DNA from: CAYYJM01 sp964471755
GTDB lineage: Bacteria > Planctomycetota > Planctomycetia > Gemmatales > Gemmataceae
Reading direction: 5' to 3'
Assembly: GCA_964471755.1 (NCBI GenBank)
Contig: CAYYJM010000109.1
Location: 1-19,199 of the forward strand
DNA length: 19,199 bases
Shown here: piece by piece, positions 9,469-17,182 of the stretch
Numbering within the stretch: the stretch's first letter is position 1
Layout: the number at the start of each line of letters is the position of its first letter
The notes under the pieces: model-generated
The model's input: only the letters and a program-made list of their open reading frames with translations
What the model was told of the DNA's origin: nothing
Databases searched by the model: none
Program-made: the position numbers and the translations under genes

Positions 9469-11556
9469 GTGGCCGGTATCCCTCGCCGACTCGATGATCC
9501 GCTGTCGTCGTTGCCGGGGCTGTCGTCGGCGCGGGCCGACCTGCTCGCCCGGCTTGGGCTGCGAACCGTCGCGGATCTGCTCGATCACTTTCCGCGGGAC
9601 TATCAGGATTTGAGCGACCGGCGACGGATCGCCCAGCTCTCGGCCGGCAGCCTCCAAACGGTCGAGGCCGAGGTCATCGAAATCGAGGTCCGTCAGCTCA
9701 ACGACGGCCGGGCCGTGGTCAGCGTCGTTGTCAATGATGGCAGCGAGGGAAGCCTCGAAGGCGTCTGGTTCAACCAGACCGGCATGGCCCGTCGCTTTCG
9801 CTACGGTCAGCGCGTGGCCTTCTCCGGCAAGCCGAAGTGGTATCGCGATCACTGGCAGATGACCAGTCCGCGCGTCCGTGAACTGGACGGGCAGGCCGCC
9901 AGCACCGACGAGACGGCGACCGTCGTGCCGATCTACCCGCTGACGGAAGATCTGCGGCTGGAACAACTTCGTCCCGTTCTCCGCCGGGCTCTGGAACTGT
10001 ACGCCAACCTGATGCCCGAGCCACTTCCGGCCCGGCTGCGTCAGGAGCACAACTGGCCCGATGCCGCTCGCGCGCTGTGGGACATCCATTTCCCCGCGAA
10101 CGTCGCCGCCGCTCAACTCGGCCAGCGACGCTTCATCTACGAGGAACTGCTCGTCCTGCAACTGGCCCTCGGTCTGCGTCGCCGCGAGATGCGCGATCGG
10201 CAGCGGGCCCCGGTCCTGGCGACGACCCGACAGATCGATGCCGCCATCCGCCGACTGCTGCCGTTCGAGCCGACCGACGATCAGAACGCCGTGATGGCCG
10301 ACGTCCGCCGCGACCTGAACAGCGATCGGCCGATGCAGCGTCTCGTCCAGGCCGACGTCGGGGCCGGCAAGACGGCCATCGCCGTCTACGCCCTGCTCGT
10401 CGCGGTCGCCAACAAGCACCAGGCCGCGCTGATGGCCCCGACGGAAGTCCTCGCCCGGCAGCACTTTCGCACGCTGGAACGCTACCTGGAGAAAAGTCGC
10501 GTCCGCCGACTGCTGCTGACCGGCAGCCTGTCGCCACGCGAACGGCAAGAGGCCCTCGCCGCTCTGAAGGCCGGCGACGTGGATCTGGTCATCGGCACGC
10601 AGGCGCTGGTGCAGGAGGGTGTCGAGTTCGCCCGTCTCGGCGTCGTCGTGATCGACGAGCAGCACAAGTTCGGCGTCCATCAGCGTGCGAAGATCCGCCA
10701 ACTCGGCATCGATCCGCACTACCTGGTCATGACCGCGACGCCGATTCCGCGAACGATGGCCCTGACCGTCTTTGGCGACCTCGACACCTCGACCATTCAG
10801 CAGTTGCCGCCGGGCCGCAAGCCGGTTCGTACGCGCTGGATGCAACCAGAGCAGCGAGCGGATGTCTACGCTCAGATCCGTCAGGGCCTCGACGAGGGCC
10901 GACAGGCGTACGTCGTCTGTCCGCTTGTCGAGGAGTCCGACACGCTGGCCGTCCCGGCAGCGACGCAGCGTTTCCAGGAACTGTCGGCCGGCCCGTTCCA
11001 GGCGTATCGAATCGGTCTGCTCCACGGCCGGATGGACGAGGAATCGAAGGCCGAGGTCATGGACCGGTTCCGCACACAGCAGCTCGACCTGCTCGTCTGC
11101 ACCACGGTCGTCGAGGTGGGGGTCGATGTGCCGTCCGCCACGCAGATGCTCATCGAGAATGCCGAGCGTTTCGGTCTGTCGCAGTTGCACCAACTTCGCG
11201 GTCGGGTGAGTCGTGGCCCCGTCGCTGGCGTCTGCTACCTGTTCGGCAATCCGCCAACCGAGGACGGCCAGGAGCGGTTGCGGGCCTTCGTCCGCACGAA
11301 CGATGGTTTCGACCTGGCCGAGATCGATGCCCAGTTGCGCGGCACCGGCGAACTGTTCGGCACCCGTCAGCACGGCGACAGCGAGTTAACTCGGGCGATC
11401 CTGCCGCGCGACGCCGAACTGCTCACGATGGCACGCCGCGACGCCTTCGCCCTGTTGCTCGAAGATCCGGGTCTGGCCGCGCCGGACCTGGCTGGCCTGC
11501 GCCGCCTGGTGATCGATCGTTACGGCCAGACGCTCGATCTGGCCGGCGTCGGATGA
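9469..11556 (+). CDS. recG: ATP-dependent DNA helicase RecG
   Basis: RecG remodels stalled replication forks and branched DNA (Holliday junctions, R-loops), moving on double strands with ATP. The product is 695 residues from the GTG at 9469, or 697 from the ATG at 9463, close to the 693 of E. coli. The order is a short N-terminal helical part (LPGLSSARADLLARLGL), the OB-fold wedge domain (about 65-140), then the SF2 motor. Numbered from the ATG, Walker A is ADVGAGKT (297-304), the DExH box DEQHKFG (398-404) and motif III TATPIPRT (424-431). The later motifs are LLHGRM, VVEVGVDVPSAT and QLRGRVSRG. The C-terminal TRG-like region with LRAFVRTNDGFDLAEIDAQL and RGTGELFGTRQHG is intact. All catalytic residues expected are present. 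It follows an SDR gene and converges with the Uma2 gene. Confidence 0.98.
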   Translation: MAGIPRRLDDPLSSLPGLSSARADLLARLGLRTVADLLDHFPRDYQDLSDRRRIAQLSAGSLQTVEAEVIEIEVRQLNDGRAVVSVVVNDGSEGSLEGVWFNQTGMARRFRYGQRVAFSGKPKWYRDHWQMTSPRVRELDGQAASTDETATVVPIYPLTEDLRLEQLRPVLRRALELYANLMPEPLPARLRQEHNWPDAARALWDIHFPANVAAAQLGQRRFIYEELLVLQLALGLRRREMRDRQRAPVLATTRQIDAAIRRLLPFEPTDDQNAVMADVRRDLNSDRPMQRLVQADVGAGKTAIAVYALLVAVANKHQAALMAPTEVLARQHFRTLERYLEKSRVRRLLLTGSLSPRERQEALAALKAGDVDLVIGTQALVQEGVEFARLGVVVIDEQHKFGVHQRAKIRQLGIDPHYLVMTATPIPRTMALTVFGDLDTSTIQQLPPGRKPVRTRWMQPEQRADVYAQIRQGLDEGRQAYVVCPLVEESDTLAVPAATQRFQELSAGPFQAYRIGLLHGRMDEESKAEVMDRFRTQQLDLLVCTTVVEVGVDVPSATQMLIENAERFGLSQLHQLRGRVSRGPVAGVCYLFGNPPTEDGQERLRAFVRTNDGFDLAEIDAQLRGTGELFGTRQHGDSELTRAILPRDAELLTMARRDAFALLLEDPGLAAPDLAGLRRLVIDRYGQTLDLAGVG

Positions 11557-11567
11557 GCGTCACGCTC
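11555..11567. terminator. Small hairpin between convergent stops of recG and Uma2 gene
   Basis: GAGCG (11555-11559), loop TCA, CGCTC (11563-11567), followed by CTTTCT on the plus strand. It overlaps the stop codons of both genes. The stem is only 5 bp, so its strength as a terminator is doubtful. Confidence 0.3.
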
Positions 11568-12516
11568 CTTTCTGACGGAGTTGCTCCTCCATCTCGCGGA
11601 GTCGTTGCTCCAGTTGCCGACGTGCCGCTGCTTCCTCCTGGAATCGCATCTCCGCCTGATCCGCACGCGACTCCGCCTGTTCCGCTCGCGTTTCCGCCTC
11701 ACGTCGAGACGCGGCCTCGCGCTGACGCAGGTCGATCTCCTGCTCCATCAGCGTTTCCATCTGCTCACGCTGGGCCGAGGCCGCCTCGTTCGCCTGTTCC
11801 AGTGCCTGCCGGGCCGACGCAACCTGACGTTCCATCTCCTCGATCATGTCGTACAACTCGGGTGCTTCCTCGATCCGTCGGCCGTCGCGCAGGTAGACCC
11901 AGACGGCATGATCCTCGATGGCCAGGCTGATCCCAAACTGCGGCAGACGAACCCGGCCCTGCTCGTCCGGAGCCACCGCGTGGTAGCCCGGATCGTTCAA
12001 CCGCAGGACCAGCAAGGCGACCGCGTTGCCCGATTCACCCGCGTGACGATCGATGATCACATACAGCGGCACACCGGCTCGTTCGTAGAAACCCCGCTTG
12101 AGGTTCAGATCGTTGCGGCGCGTGTCGGGCGAGGTGACCTCGGCGACGAACAACGGCCGACCGCGTTCCGACAGATGGAGCGTGCCCTGCGTTCCGTCCC
12201 ATTCGCCGATCTCGTCGATCACCGCGACATCCGGGCCGAGCGGCGCGACACCACTCAGGTTGAAGTCGATCCGGTGGTCGGCGAAGACATGAACCGTCGG
12301 CCGATGACGCAGCGCGACGCGTAACGCTTCACGCAGGTAGAGCGTGTCGCGAATGTGGGGATCGCGCTGCACGACGAAGTCCTCCTCCTGCGGAAAGAGC
12401 AGATCATGCTCGGTCAACGGCACCTTCTGCGTGGTCTCCTGGCCGTCTGAGTCCACCGCGCGCACGAAGCGCCAGCCGAGGCGGAACGGATCTTCCGTGG
12501 TCGTGGGTGTACTCAT
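11560..12516 (-). CDS. Uma2 family (DUF820) protein with C-terminal coiled coil
   Basis: A 318-residue protein. Residues 35-210 match the Uma2/DUF820 family, which has a PD-(D/E)XK nuclease-like fold. GPDVAVID (94-101) supplies the Asp, FVAEVTSPDT (123-132) the Glu, K140 may be the lysine, and the family signature YERAGVPLYVIIDR follows. The family is greatly expanded in cyanobacteria and planctomycetes, and its DNA substrate and biological role are not established. Residues 213-318 are a long, strongly charged helix rich in Gln, Arg, Glu and Ala heptads (for example ETRAEQAESRADQAEMRFQE), typical of a coiled coil used for self-association. The start has a strong SD (GGGAGGA) 4 to 5 nt upstream of the ATG. 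Its stop lies 3 bp from the recG stop on the other strand. It is about 70 nt downstream of the GbsR-type gene on the same strand, so it may share its transcript. Confidence 0.88.
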   Translation of the reverse strand: MSTPTTTEDPFRLGWRFVRAVDSDGQETTQKVPLTEHDLLFPQEEDFVVQRDPHIRDTLYLREALRVALRHRPTVHVFADHRIDFNLSGVAPLGPDVAVIDEIGEWDGTQGTLHLSERGRPLFVAEVTSPDTRRNDLNLKRGFYERAGVPLYVIIDRHAGESGNAVALLVLRLNDPGYHAVAPDEQGRVRLPQFGISLAIEDHAVWVYLRDGRRIEEAPELYDMIEEMERQVASARQALEQANEAASAQREQMETLMEQEIDLRQREAASRREAETRAEQAESRADQAEMRFQEEAAARRQLEQRLREMEEQLRQKGA

Positions 12517-12586
12517 GATTTCCTCCCGATCGGATTGAATGCCTCCTGGTATCTACCTGCGCCGCTGACCGCTTCGCAATCCCAAC

Positions 12587-13129
12587 TCATCGCGTGGAGT
12601 CCTCGTTCAGTTTCGTCAGTGCCTCCTTCAGGGTCCGGTGTGTCTCGAAGAAGCGCGTGGCCAGGGTGTCCATCAGCGAGAGCAGCGCGAGCAGTTCGCC
12701 GATGCGTCGTCGCCGATCGGTCGTGGCGGGTTCGTCGGCCGCGTCGCCGAGTTGTTCCGGCGACAGTCGCTCCTGGCACTGTTGCAAGGTGTTCAGAATC
12801 GGATCGATCTCCCGACGCTTCCGCTGCTCGGCGACCAGCACGAACATGTCCCAGGTCGCGTGCAGGGATTCGTAGTAGTCGCGCCGGTCGCCCCGTTGAT
12901 GCACCCGACGAACCAGGCCCCATTCGACCAGTTTGCTCAGGTTCATGCTCACGTTGCCGCGTGAAATCTTCAGTCGGACCATGATGTCGTCCATCGTCAG
13001 GGCGGCCCCGGTGATGAACAGCAGCCCATGAATCTCGGCCATTGTCGGGCTGATGCCCCACAACGTACTCATCCGCCGCCACAGATCGACGAACTCCTGC
13101 TCGACCGCTTGCAGCGTCTCCGTCGGCAT
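12587..13129 (-). CDS. GbsR/MarR family transcriptional regulator
   Basis: A 180-residue DNA-binding regulator with a winged helix-turn-helix. The block WGISPTMAEIHGLLFITG, then ALTMDDIMVRLKISRGNVSM with NLSKLVEWGLVRRV, and the wing HQRGDRRDYYE is the signature of the GbsR branch of MarR-like proteins, some of which control osmoprotectant (choline/glycine betaine) genes. The C-terminal half (AEQRKRREIDPILNTLQQ, and ELLALLSLMDTLATRFFE) is helical and likely dimerises. The start at 13129 is chosen because AAAGGAG lies 8 nt upstream, although the frame is open to 13207. No osmoprotectant gene is near, so the target is unknown. It is divergent from the HEAT-repeat gene and may repress that promoter and its own. 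Confidence 0.9.
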   Translation of the reverse strand: MPTETLQAVEQEFVDLWRRMSTLWGISPTMAEIHGLLFITGAALTMDDIMVRLKISRGNVSMNLSKLVEWGLVRRVHQRGDRRDYYESLHATWDMFVLVAEQRKRREIDPILNTLQQCQERLSPEQLGDAADEPATTDRRRRIGELLALLSLMDTLATRFFETHRTLKEALTKLNEDSTR

Positions 13130-13159
13130 CGGCTCGTCTCCTTTCAGCGGTTTTAGCTC

Positions 13160-13178
13160 GTTCAAGACAACCTGAAAC
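13160..13178. promoter_or_regulatory. Candidate operator for GbsR-like regulator
   Basis: GTTCAAGACAACCTGAAAC is an imperfect inverted repeat (five of seven arm positions match, with an outer TTCA/TGAA pair) located 31 nt upstream of the regulator start, where an autoregulatory operator would be expected. No consensus for this subgroup is available to me, so the call rests on symmetry and position alone. Confidence 0.2.
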
Positions 13179-13218
13179 ATGGTATCGCATGGCCGCCGTC
13201 GGAGCAAGGAGAGCCTTT

Positions 13219-13236
13219 GGGGAGGGGCGGGGCGGG
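13219..13236 (+). other. Canonical G-quadruplex motif in divergent promoter region
   Basis: GGGGAGGGGCGGGGCGGG has four G-runs of at least three, separated by single-base loops A, C and C. This is the form predicted to give a very stable parallel quadruplex. It lies 89 nt upstream of the GbsR-like start and 155 nt upstream of the HEAT-gene start, between two divergent genes. The opposite strand is the matching C-rich i-motif sequence. The motif is direct from sequence; folding and regulatory effect are inference. Confidence 0.75.
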
Positions 13237-13391
13237 TTGTAATGGCCGTAGTGGCCCGACTCGGTTCGGAGCAAACGGAATCGAGCAGACCGTGCGAACG
13301 GCGGAGCGGTGCGGGTCGATCCAGGAAGGTAGAGACGCAACTGTGTCGGATCGCAACTCCTCAAGGTTGGCCCACCGGGCAGGGAGGAACC

Positions 13392-14174
13392 ATGAATCGA
13401 AAGAAGCTATGGATTGGGCTAATGCTGGCCGGACTGCTCGCCCCGTCGGCGGCTCAGGCCCAGCTGTTCTGGAAACGGACGCCCGCGACGCCGTCGCTCC
13501 CGCCTGCCCAACAGGTGACGAACCTGATCAAGCAGCTGAAGGAGGACGGCGACGAAAACAAACGGCTCGCGGCGATTGAGGAGTTGCGTGGAATGGACGC
13601 GACGGCTCATCCCGAGATGATCGGGCCGCTGATGGAGGCCCTGTTCAACGACAAGAAACCGTCGGTTCGAGCCGAGGCGGCCTACACCCTGGGTCGAGTC
13701 CGGCCGGTTCAGTCCGGTATCGGCCAGGCCCTGGAGTACGCCCGCGACAACGATGCCTCGATGCGCGTTCGTCTCCAGGCTCGCGGTACGCTGCTGGGCT
13801 ACTACATCGGCGGCTACCGCTCCGGTCAGGAGGAGAGCCCCTCTCCGTTGACGCCGGGTGCGTCCAGCAAGAACGAGCCGCCGCTGGCCACGGGGCCGAA
13901 CGTGAGCAGTCCCGGCAGCGGTAGCGCGCTGCCGTTCAGCTCGCCGCCGGTCACCGGGATCGCCACGACGCCGTCCTCGCGGTTGACGCCGATTCAGACT
14001 GGCCCGGTCACGGCCGAGCCGAAGGTCTTCCCGAACCTCCAGACCGCTCCGCCGCCGACGATGGCGGAACCGCCGGTGTACAAGAGCTACCAGCCGCTCC
14101 CCGTCGGGCCGATCGGTAGCCCCGCTCCGATCGGAACGGCTCCTCAGGGACCGAGCCTTGTGCCGCCCGGTTGA
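13392..14174 (+). CDS. Secreted HEAT-repeat protein with proline-rich tail
   Basis: A 260-residue exported protein of unknown function. Residues 1-23 form a Sec signal ending AAQAQA-like (PSAAQAQLFW). Residues 40-135 contain two to three HEAT/Armadillo-type helical repeats (NKRLAAIEELRGMDATAHPE, then PSVRAEAAYTLGRVRP, then SMRVRLQARGTLLGYYIGG), which serve as protein-binding solenoids. Residues 140-260 are low-complexity, rich in Pro, Ser, Gly and Thr, without aromatic clusters, and are probably disordered. The ATG at 13392 is supported by AGGGAGGA a few bases upstream and by the signal peptide; the open frame to 13179 is not used. It has no same-strand neighbour; a strong hairpin follows. 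Likely periplasmic or cell-wall associated; partner unknown. Confidence 0.85.
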   Translation: MNRKKLWIGLMLAGLLAPSAAQAQLFWKRTPATPSLPPAQQVTNLIKQLKEDGDENKRLAAIEELRGMDATAHPEMIGPLMEALFNDKKPSVRAEAAYTLGRVRPVQSGIGQALEYARDNDASMRVRLQARGTLLGYYIGGYRSGQEESPSPLTPGASSKNEPPLATGPNVSSPGSGSALPFSSPPVTGIATTPSSRLTPIQTGPVTAEPKVFPNLQTAPPPTMAEPPVYKSYQPLPVGPIGSPAPIGTAPQGPSLVPPG

Positions 14175-14200
14175 TCCCGATCACGATCCGCGGTTCCCCC

Positions 14201-14228
14201 ACAGGACGGCCCGTTCGGGCCGTCCTGT
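14201..14228. terminator. Strong bidirectional hairpin terminator
   Basis: A perfect 12-bp stem, ACAGGACGGCCC (14201-14212) with GGGCCGTCCTGT (14217-14228), encloses the 4-nt loop GTTC. It lies 26 nt past the HEAT-gene stop and 11 nt past the lpd stop on the other strand. CCCTTTC follows on the plus side and GGGGGAACC on the minus side. There is no long U-tract, but stem strength and the convergent position make a shared terminator likely. Confidence 0.75.
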
Positions 14229-14239
14229 CCCTTTCGACT

Positions 14240-15643
14240 CTACTTCCGCGCCAGGTGCGTCGAGGGCCCGAAGACCAGTTCGGCCACCTCGCCCACCGTC
14301 TCGGACAGCGTCGGATGGGCATGCATCGTCATCGCCACATCGCGAGCCGACGCCCCCATCTCGATGGCCAGCATCGCCTCGGCGATCAACTCGCCCGCGC
14401 CGGTGCCGACGATGCCCACCCCGAGAACGCGCTCCGTCGCCGGATCGACAATCATCTTCGTCAGCCCCTCGGTCCGGTGCAGGGACATCGCCCGACCGGA
14501 GGCCGCCCACGGGAAGCGGACGCGCTTGACCTCGCGGTTCTGCTGGGCCGCCTCCGTCTCGGTCAGGCCACACCAGGCGATCTCCGGGTCAGTGAATACG
14601 ACGGCCGGCACCGCCCGCACGTCGTACTCGGCCGGTTCGCCGAGAATGACCTCGACGGCGATCTTGCCCTCGAACGTCGCCTTGTGAGCCAGCATCGGCT
14701 GCCCGGCCACGTCGCCAATGGCGAAGATGTGCGGCACGTTCGTCCGCCGCTGTTTATCGACGGGAATGAAGCCCTTGTCATCGACCTGGACGCCGATCTT
14801 ATCCAGGCCCAGGTTCGCCGAGTTGGGATACCGGCCAACGGCGATCAGCACGCGGTCGAACGTCTCCTCACCTTTGCCGACCTCTTCGCCCTCGAGCTTC
14901 GCCTTGATGGCGTTCTTGGCCGCCGTCAGGCCGGCCACCTTTGTCTTGAGCAAGATCCGGTCGAAGACGTTCTTGAGCCGGTCGTGCAGAGGTCGGACCA
15001 GATCGCGATCGCAGCCGGGCAGCAGGCCGTCGGTGAACTCGACGACGGTTACCTTGCTGCCGAGTGCCGCGTAGACGAAGCCCATTTCCAGGCCGATGTA
15101 GCCGCCACCGACGACCAGCAGCTTCGCCGGCAGGTCGGTCAGGGCCAGGGCTCCCGTCGAGTCCATGACGCGCGGATTGTCCGGAATGTCGATCGCCTTC
15201 GGCCGCGAGGGGCTCGACCCGGTGGCGATGATGCACTGCTGGAACCGGTACCGCTTGCCGCCCGCCTCGATGGTGTTGGCATCGACAAAGGTGCCACGCG
15301 CGTTGACGTAGTCCACCTTGCGGCCCTTGCACATCGCCAGCAGGTTCTTCGACAGCGTATCGACGACCTTCTGCCAGGAGCCGCGAACACCGTTGATGTC
15401 GATTTTCGGCTCGGGGTAGGTGACGCCGAAGTGGCTCAGGTCGCGGGCCTCGTGGATCAGCTTGGCGGTGTGCAGCAACGTCTTGGACGGGATGCAGCCG
15501 ACGTGCAGGCAGGTGCCGCCGGGCCGCTCCGTCTCGTTGACGAGGACGACGGACAGGCCCTTGTCAGCGGCGTGGAACGCCGCCGCGTAGCCTCCCGGGC
15601 CGCCGCCCAGAACGAGGACTTGTGTTTCGATGGTTTCGCTCAT
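14240..15643 (-). CDS. lpd: Dihydrolipoyl dehydrogenase (E3)
   Basis: E3 of the pyruvate dehydrogenase complex. It reoxidises the dihydrolipoyl groups of E2 and passes electrons through FAD and a disulfide to NAD+. The 467-residue product shows the FAD motif GGGPGG (13-18), the redox-active pair C45/C50 in GGTCLHVGCIPSKTLL, the NAD-binding GGGYIGLEMGFVYAALGSK, the second FAD motif HIFAIGDVAG, and the active-site base in HAHPTLSE (H443, E448) at the dimer interface. Length and residues are normal for class I pyridine-nucleotide disulfide oxidoreductases. The start at 15643 gives the usual short lead to the FAD motif; the frame is open to 15697, where the additional codons fall in a palindromic repeat. 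It is the last gene of the aceE-aceF-lpd operon, 99 nt after aceF, separated by that repeat. No GAF or lipoyl fusion is present. Confidence 0.97.
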   Translation of the reverse strand: MSETIETQVLVLGGGPGGYAAAFHAADKGLSVVLVNETERPGGTCLHVGCIPSKTLLHTAKLIHEARDLSHFGVTYPEPKIDINGVRGSWQKVVDTLSKNLLAMCKGRKVDYVNARGTFVDANTIEAGGKRYRFQQCIIATGSSPSRPKAIDIPDNPRVMDSTGALALTDLPAKLLVVGGGYIGLEMGFVYAALGSKVTVVEFTDGLLPGCDRDLVRPLHDRLKNVFDRILLKTKVAGLTAAKNAIKAKLEGEEVGKGEETFDRVLIAVGRYPNSANLGLDKIGVQVDDKGFIPVDKQRRTNVPHIFAIGDVAGQPMLAHKATFEGKIAVEVILGEPAEYDVRAVPAVVFTDPEIAWCGLTETEAAQQNREVKRVRFPWAASGRAMSLHRTEGLTKMIVDPATERVLGVGIVGTGAGELIAEAMLAIEMGASARDVAMTMHAHPTLSETVGEVAELVFGPSTHLARK

Positions 15644-15660
15644 GGTGGATTCTCTGTCCT

Positions 15661-15736
15661 GGCGAGCGTGGGGCGTCAGCCCCATGACTGTCTTCATCCG
15701 GAGAGAAGATCAGGGGGCTGACGCTCCCGGCTCGCC
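15661..15736. repeat. Imperfect 27-bp inverted repeat between aceF and lpd
   Basis: Arm 15661-15687 and arm 15710-15736 are reverse complements at 23 of 27 positions, with the shared core GCGTCAGCCCC. Both arms start at their outer end with GGCGAGC. The 22-nt middle contains a further TCTTC/GAAGA pairing. It begins 7 nt after the aceF stop and ends 17 nt before the lpd start, so it forms a large hairpin in the operon mRNA. The head matches that of the palindromes in the aceE-aceF spacer, which suggests one family of dispersed elements. Confidence 0.8.
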
Positions 15737-15742
15737 TGCGGG

Positions 15743-17074
15743 TCACGCGTGCAACAACATCGTCAGCGGGTTTTCTAGCAGGTCGGCCAGTTGCCGCGTG
15801 AAGCGGGCGGCGTCGGCTCCGTCGATGACGCGGTGATCGTACGACAGGGACAGTGGCATCAGCAGGCGCGCCTTGACCGAGCCGTCCCTGTCCGGCACCG
15901 CCGTCAAGCGGCTGCGCGACAGGCCGAGGATGGCCACCTCGGGCCAGTTGATGATCGGCGTGAACGCCGTGCCGCCGATGCCGCCGAGGTTGGTGATCGT
16001 GAAGGTGCCACCCTTCATCTCGGCCGGCTCCAGCTTCTTCGCCCGGGCCCGCTCGGCGATGGCCGTCAGTTCGCCGGCCAGCTGATTAACGCTTTTCTGG
16101 TCCGCGTCACGAATGACCGGGACGACCAGGCCATCGTCGGTATCGACCGCGACGCCGAGGTGGTAATACTTCTTGTGGATGAGCTGGCCGGCGTTGGCGT
16201 CGAAGCTGGCGTTGAAGTGCGGAAACTTCTTCAGCAGGACCGTGACGGCCTTGAGAACGAACGCCGTCACCGTCAGCTTGACCGGCCCGTTCGCCTGGCT
16301 CTTACGGAACGCTTCCAGGTCGGTGATGTCGGCCAGGTCATGCTGCGTGACGTGTGGGATAAGGTTCCAGGCCAGGGACATCTGTCGGGCGATCGCCTTG
16401 CGAATGCCGCGAACCGGTTGGCGCTCGACCGGGCCGAAGTCCTCGAAGGCCGGCATCGACGGCTGGGCCAGACTCGATCCGCCGGCCCCGGCCGCAATGG
16501 CCAGGCCGCCTCCACTCGCCAGGTCGCGCACAAAGGCCTTGACGTCCTCCTCGGTCACCCGGCCATGCCGACCGCTGCCGGAAACCAGGGTCAGATCGAT
16601 CCCCAGTTCCCGCGCCAGCCGACGTGTCGCCGGCCCGGCCGGAACCTGCGTCGTATCGGTCGCCGTCGTTGTCCCGCTTGCCGGCAGCGGTGCGTTCATC
16701 CGCTTGCCGACCGCTTCGGGCAGCCGGGCTGGCGTACGATCCACGGGCGGCGTCGGCGCTGGGGCCGGTGCCGGTGTCGGTGCTGGCGTGGTCGCCGCCG
16801 GCGCTGGCGTCGGCGTTCCGCCACCCGGGGCCGCCGCACCATCGATGACGATGTACGGCTGACCGATCTTGATCGTGTCACCCTGCTTGACCAGCAGCTT
16901 GACGATCTTGCCGGCCATCGGAGCCGTCACCGGAAGCGTCGCCTTGTCGGCCTGGACCTCGAGCAAGGGCTGATCCCTGGCGACCGAGTCGCCGACCGAC
17001 ACCTTGATCTCGTTGACCTCGACCGCGTCCACGCCCTCTTTCAGGGCTTGCAGCTTGATCTCACTTGCCATCAT
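15743..17074 (-). CDS. aceF: Dihydrolipoamide acetyltransferase, E2 of pyruvate dehydrogenase
   Basis: E2 forms the core of the pyruvate dehydrogenase complex and transfers the acetyl group from E1 via a swinging lipoyl arm to CoA. The 443-residue product has one lipoyl domain (5-80) with the modified lysine K44 in VQADKA. An Ala/Pro/Thr-rich flexible linker follows (about 82-110), then a peripheral subunit-binding domain (ATRRLARELGIDLTLVSGSG and RHGRVTEEDVKAF) and the catalytic domain, with H414 and D418 in DHRVIDG near the C-terminus. E. coli AceF carries three lipoyl domains; this has one. The start is at the ATGATG pair 17074/17071, with AGGA just upstream and the lipoyl fold beginning at once. 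The frame stays open upstream through the repeats into aceE, but that stretch is low-complexity shadow. It lies 194 nt downstream of aceE and 99 nt upstream of lpd. Confidence 0.97.
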   Translation of the reverse strand: MMASEIKLQALKEGVDAVEVNEIKVSVGDSVARDQPLLEVQADKATLPVTAPMAGKIVKLLVKQGDTIKIGQPYIVIDGAAAPGGGTPTPAPAATTPAPTPAPAPAPTPPVDRTPARLPEAVGKRMNAPLPASGTTTATDTTQVPAGPATRRLARELGIDLTLVSGSGRHGRVTEEDVKAFVRDLASGGGLAIAAGAGGSSLAQPSMPAFEDFGPVERQPVRGIRKAIARQMSLAWNLIPHVTQHDLADITDLEAFRKSQANGPVKLTVTAFVLKAVTVLLKKFPHFNASFDANAGQLIHKKYYHLGVAVDTDDGLVVPVIRDADQKSVNQLAGELTAIAERARAKKLEPAEMKGGTFTITNLGGIGGTAFTPIINWPEVAILGLSRSRLTAVPDRDGSVKARLLMPLSLSYDHRVIDGADAARFTRQLADLLENPLTMLLHA

Positions 17075-17110
17075 TGGTTCCTGGCATGGGATGTCGTTCC
17101 GGCAAGCCCG

Positions 17111-17180
17111 GGCGAGCCCCCCACGACAGTGGGGGGAGTTCCAGACGGCAAACTCCCCCCACTGTCGTGGGGGGCTCGCC
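17111..17180. repeat. Perfect 30-bp inverted repeat, REP/BIME-like, in aceE-aceF spacer
   Basis: Arm 17111-17140 and arm 17151-17180 are exact reverse complements over 30 nt, with a 10-nt spacer. Each arm is itself a palindrome: CCCCCCAC-GACA-GTGGGGGG and CCCCCCAC-TGTC-GTGGGGGG, with an outer GGCGAG head and inner AGTT foot. The region can therefore form one 30-bp hairpin or two 8-bp hairpins. Its place inside an operon spacer, 36 nt before the aceF start, is typical of REP elements that shape mRNA stability. Confidence 0.9.
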
Positions 17181-17182
17181 TG

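Noticed and set aside
9448..11373. 641-codon open frame antisense to recG
   Set aside because: Its translation has no family-like motifs and mirrors the recG codon positions; long antisense frames are common in GC-rich genes. recG has all helicase motifs.
10077..11930. 617-codon plus-strand frame overlapping recG in another phase
   Set aside because: Arg/Pro/Gly-rich frame-shifted reading of recG, then of the antisense of the Uma2 gene; no domains.
14171..15721. 516-codon plus-strand open frame over lpd
   Set aside because: Antisense to a fully recognisable dihydrolipoyl dehydrogenase, with no motifs of its own.
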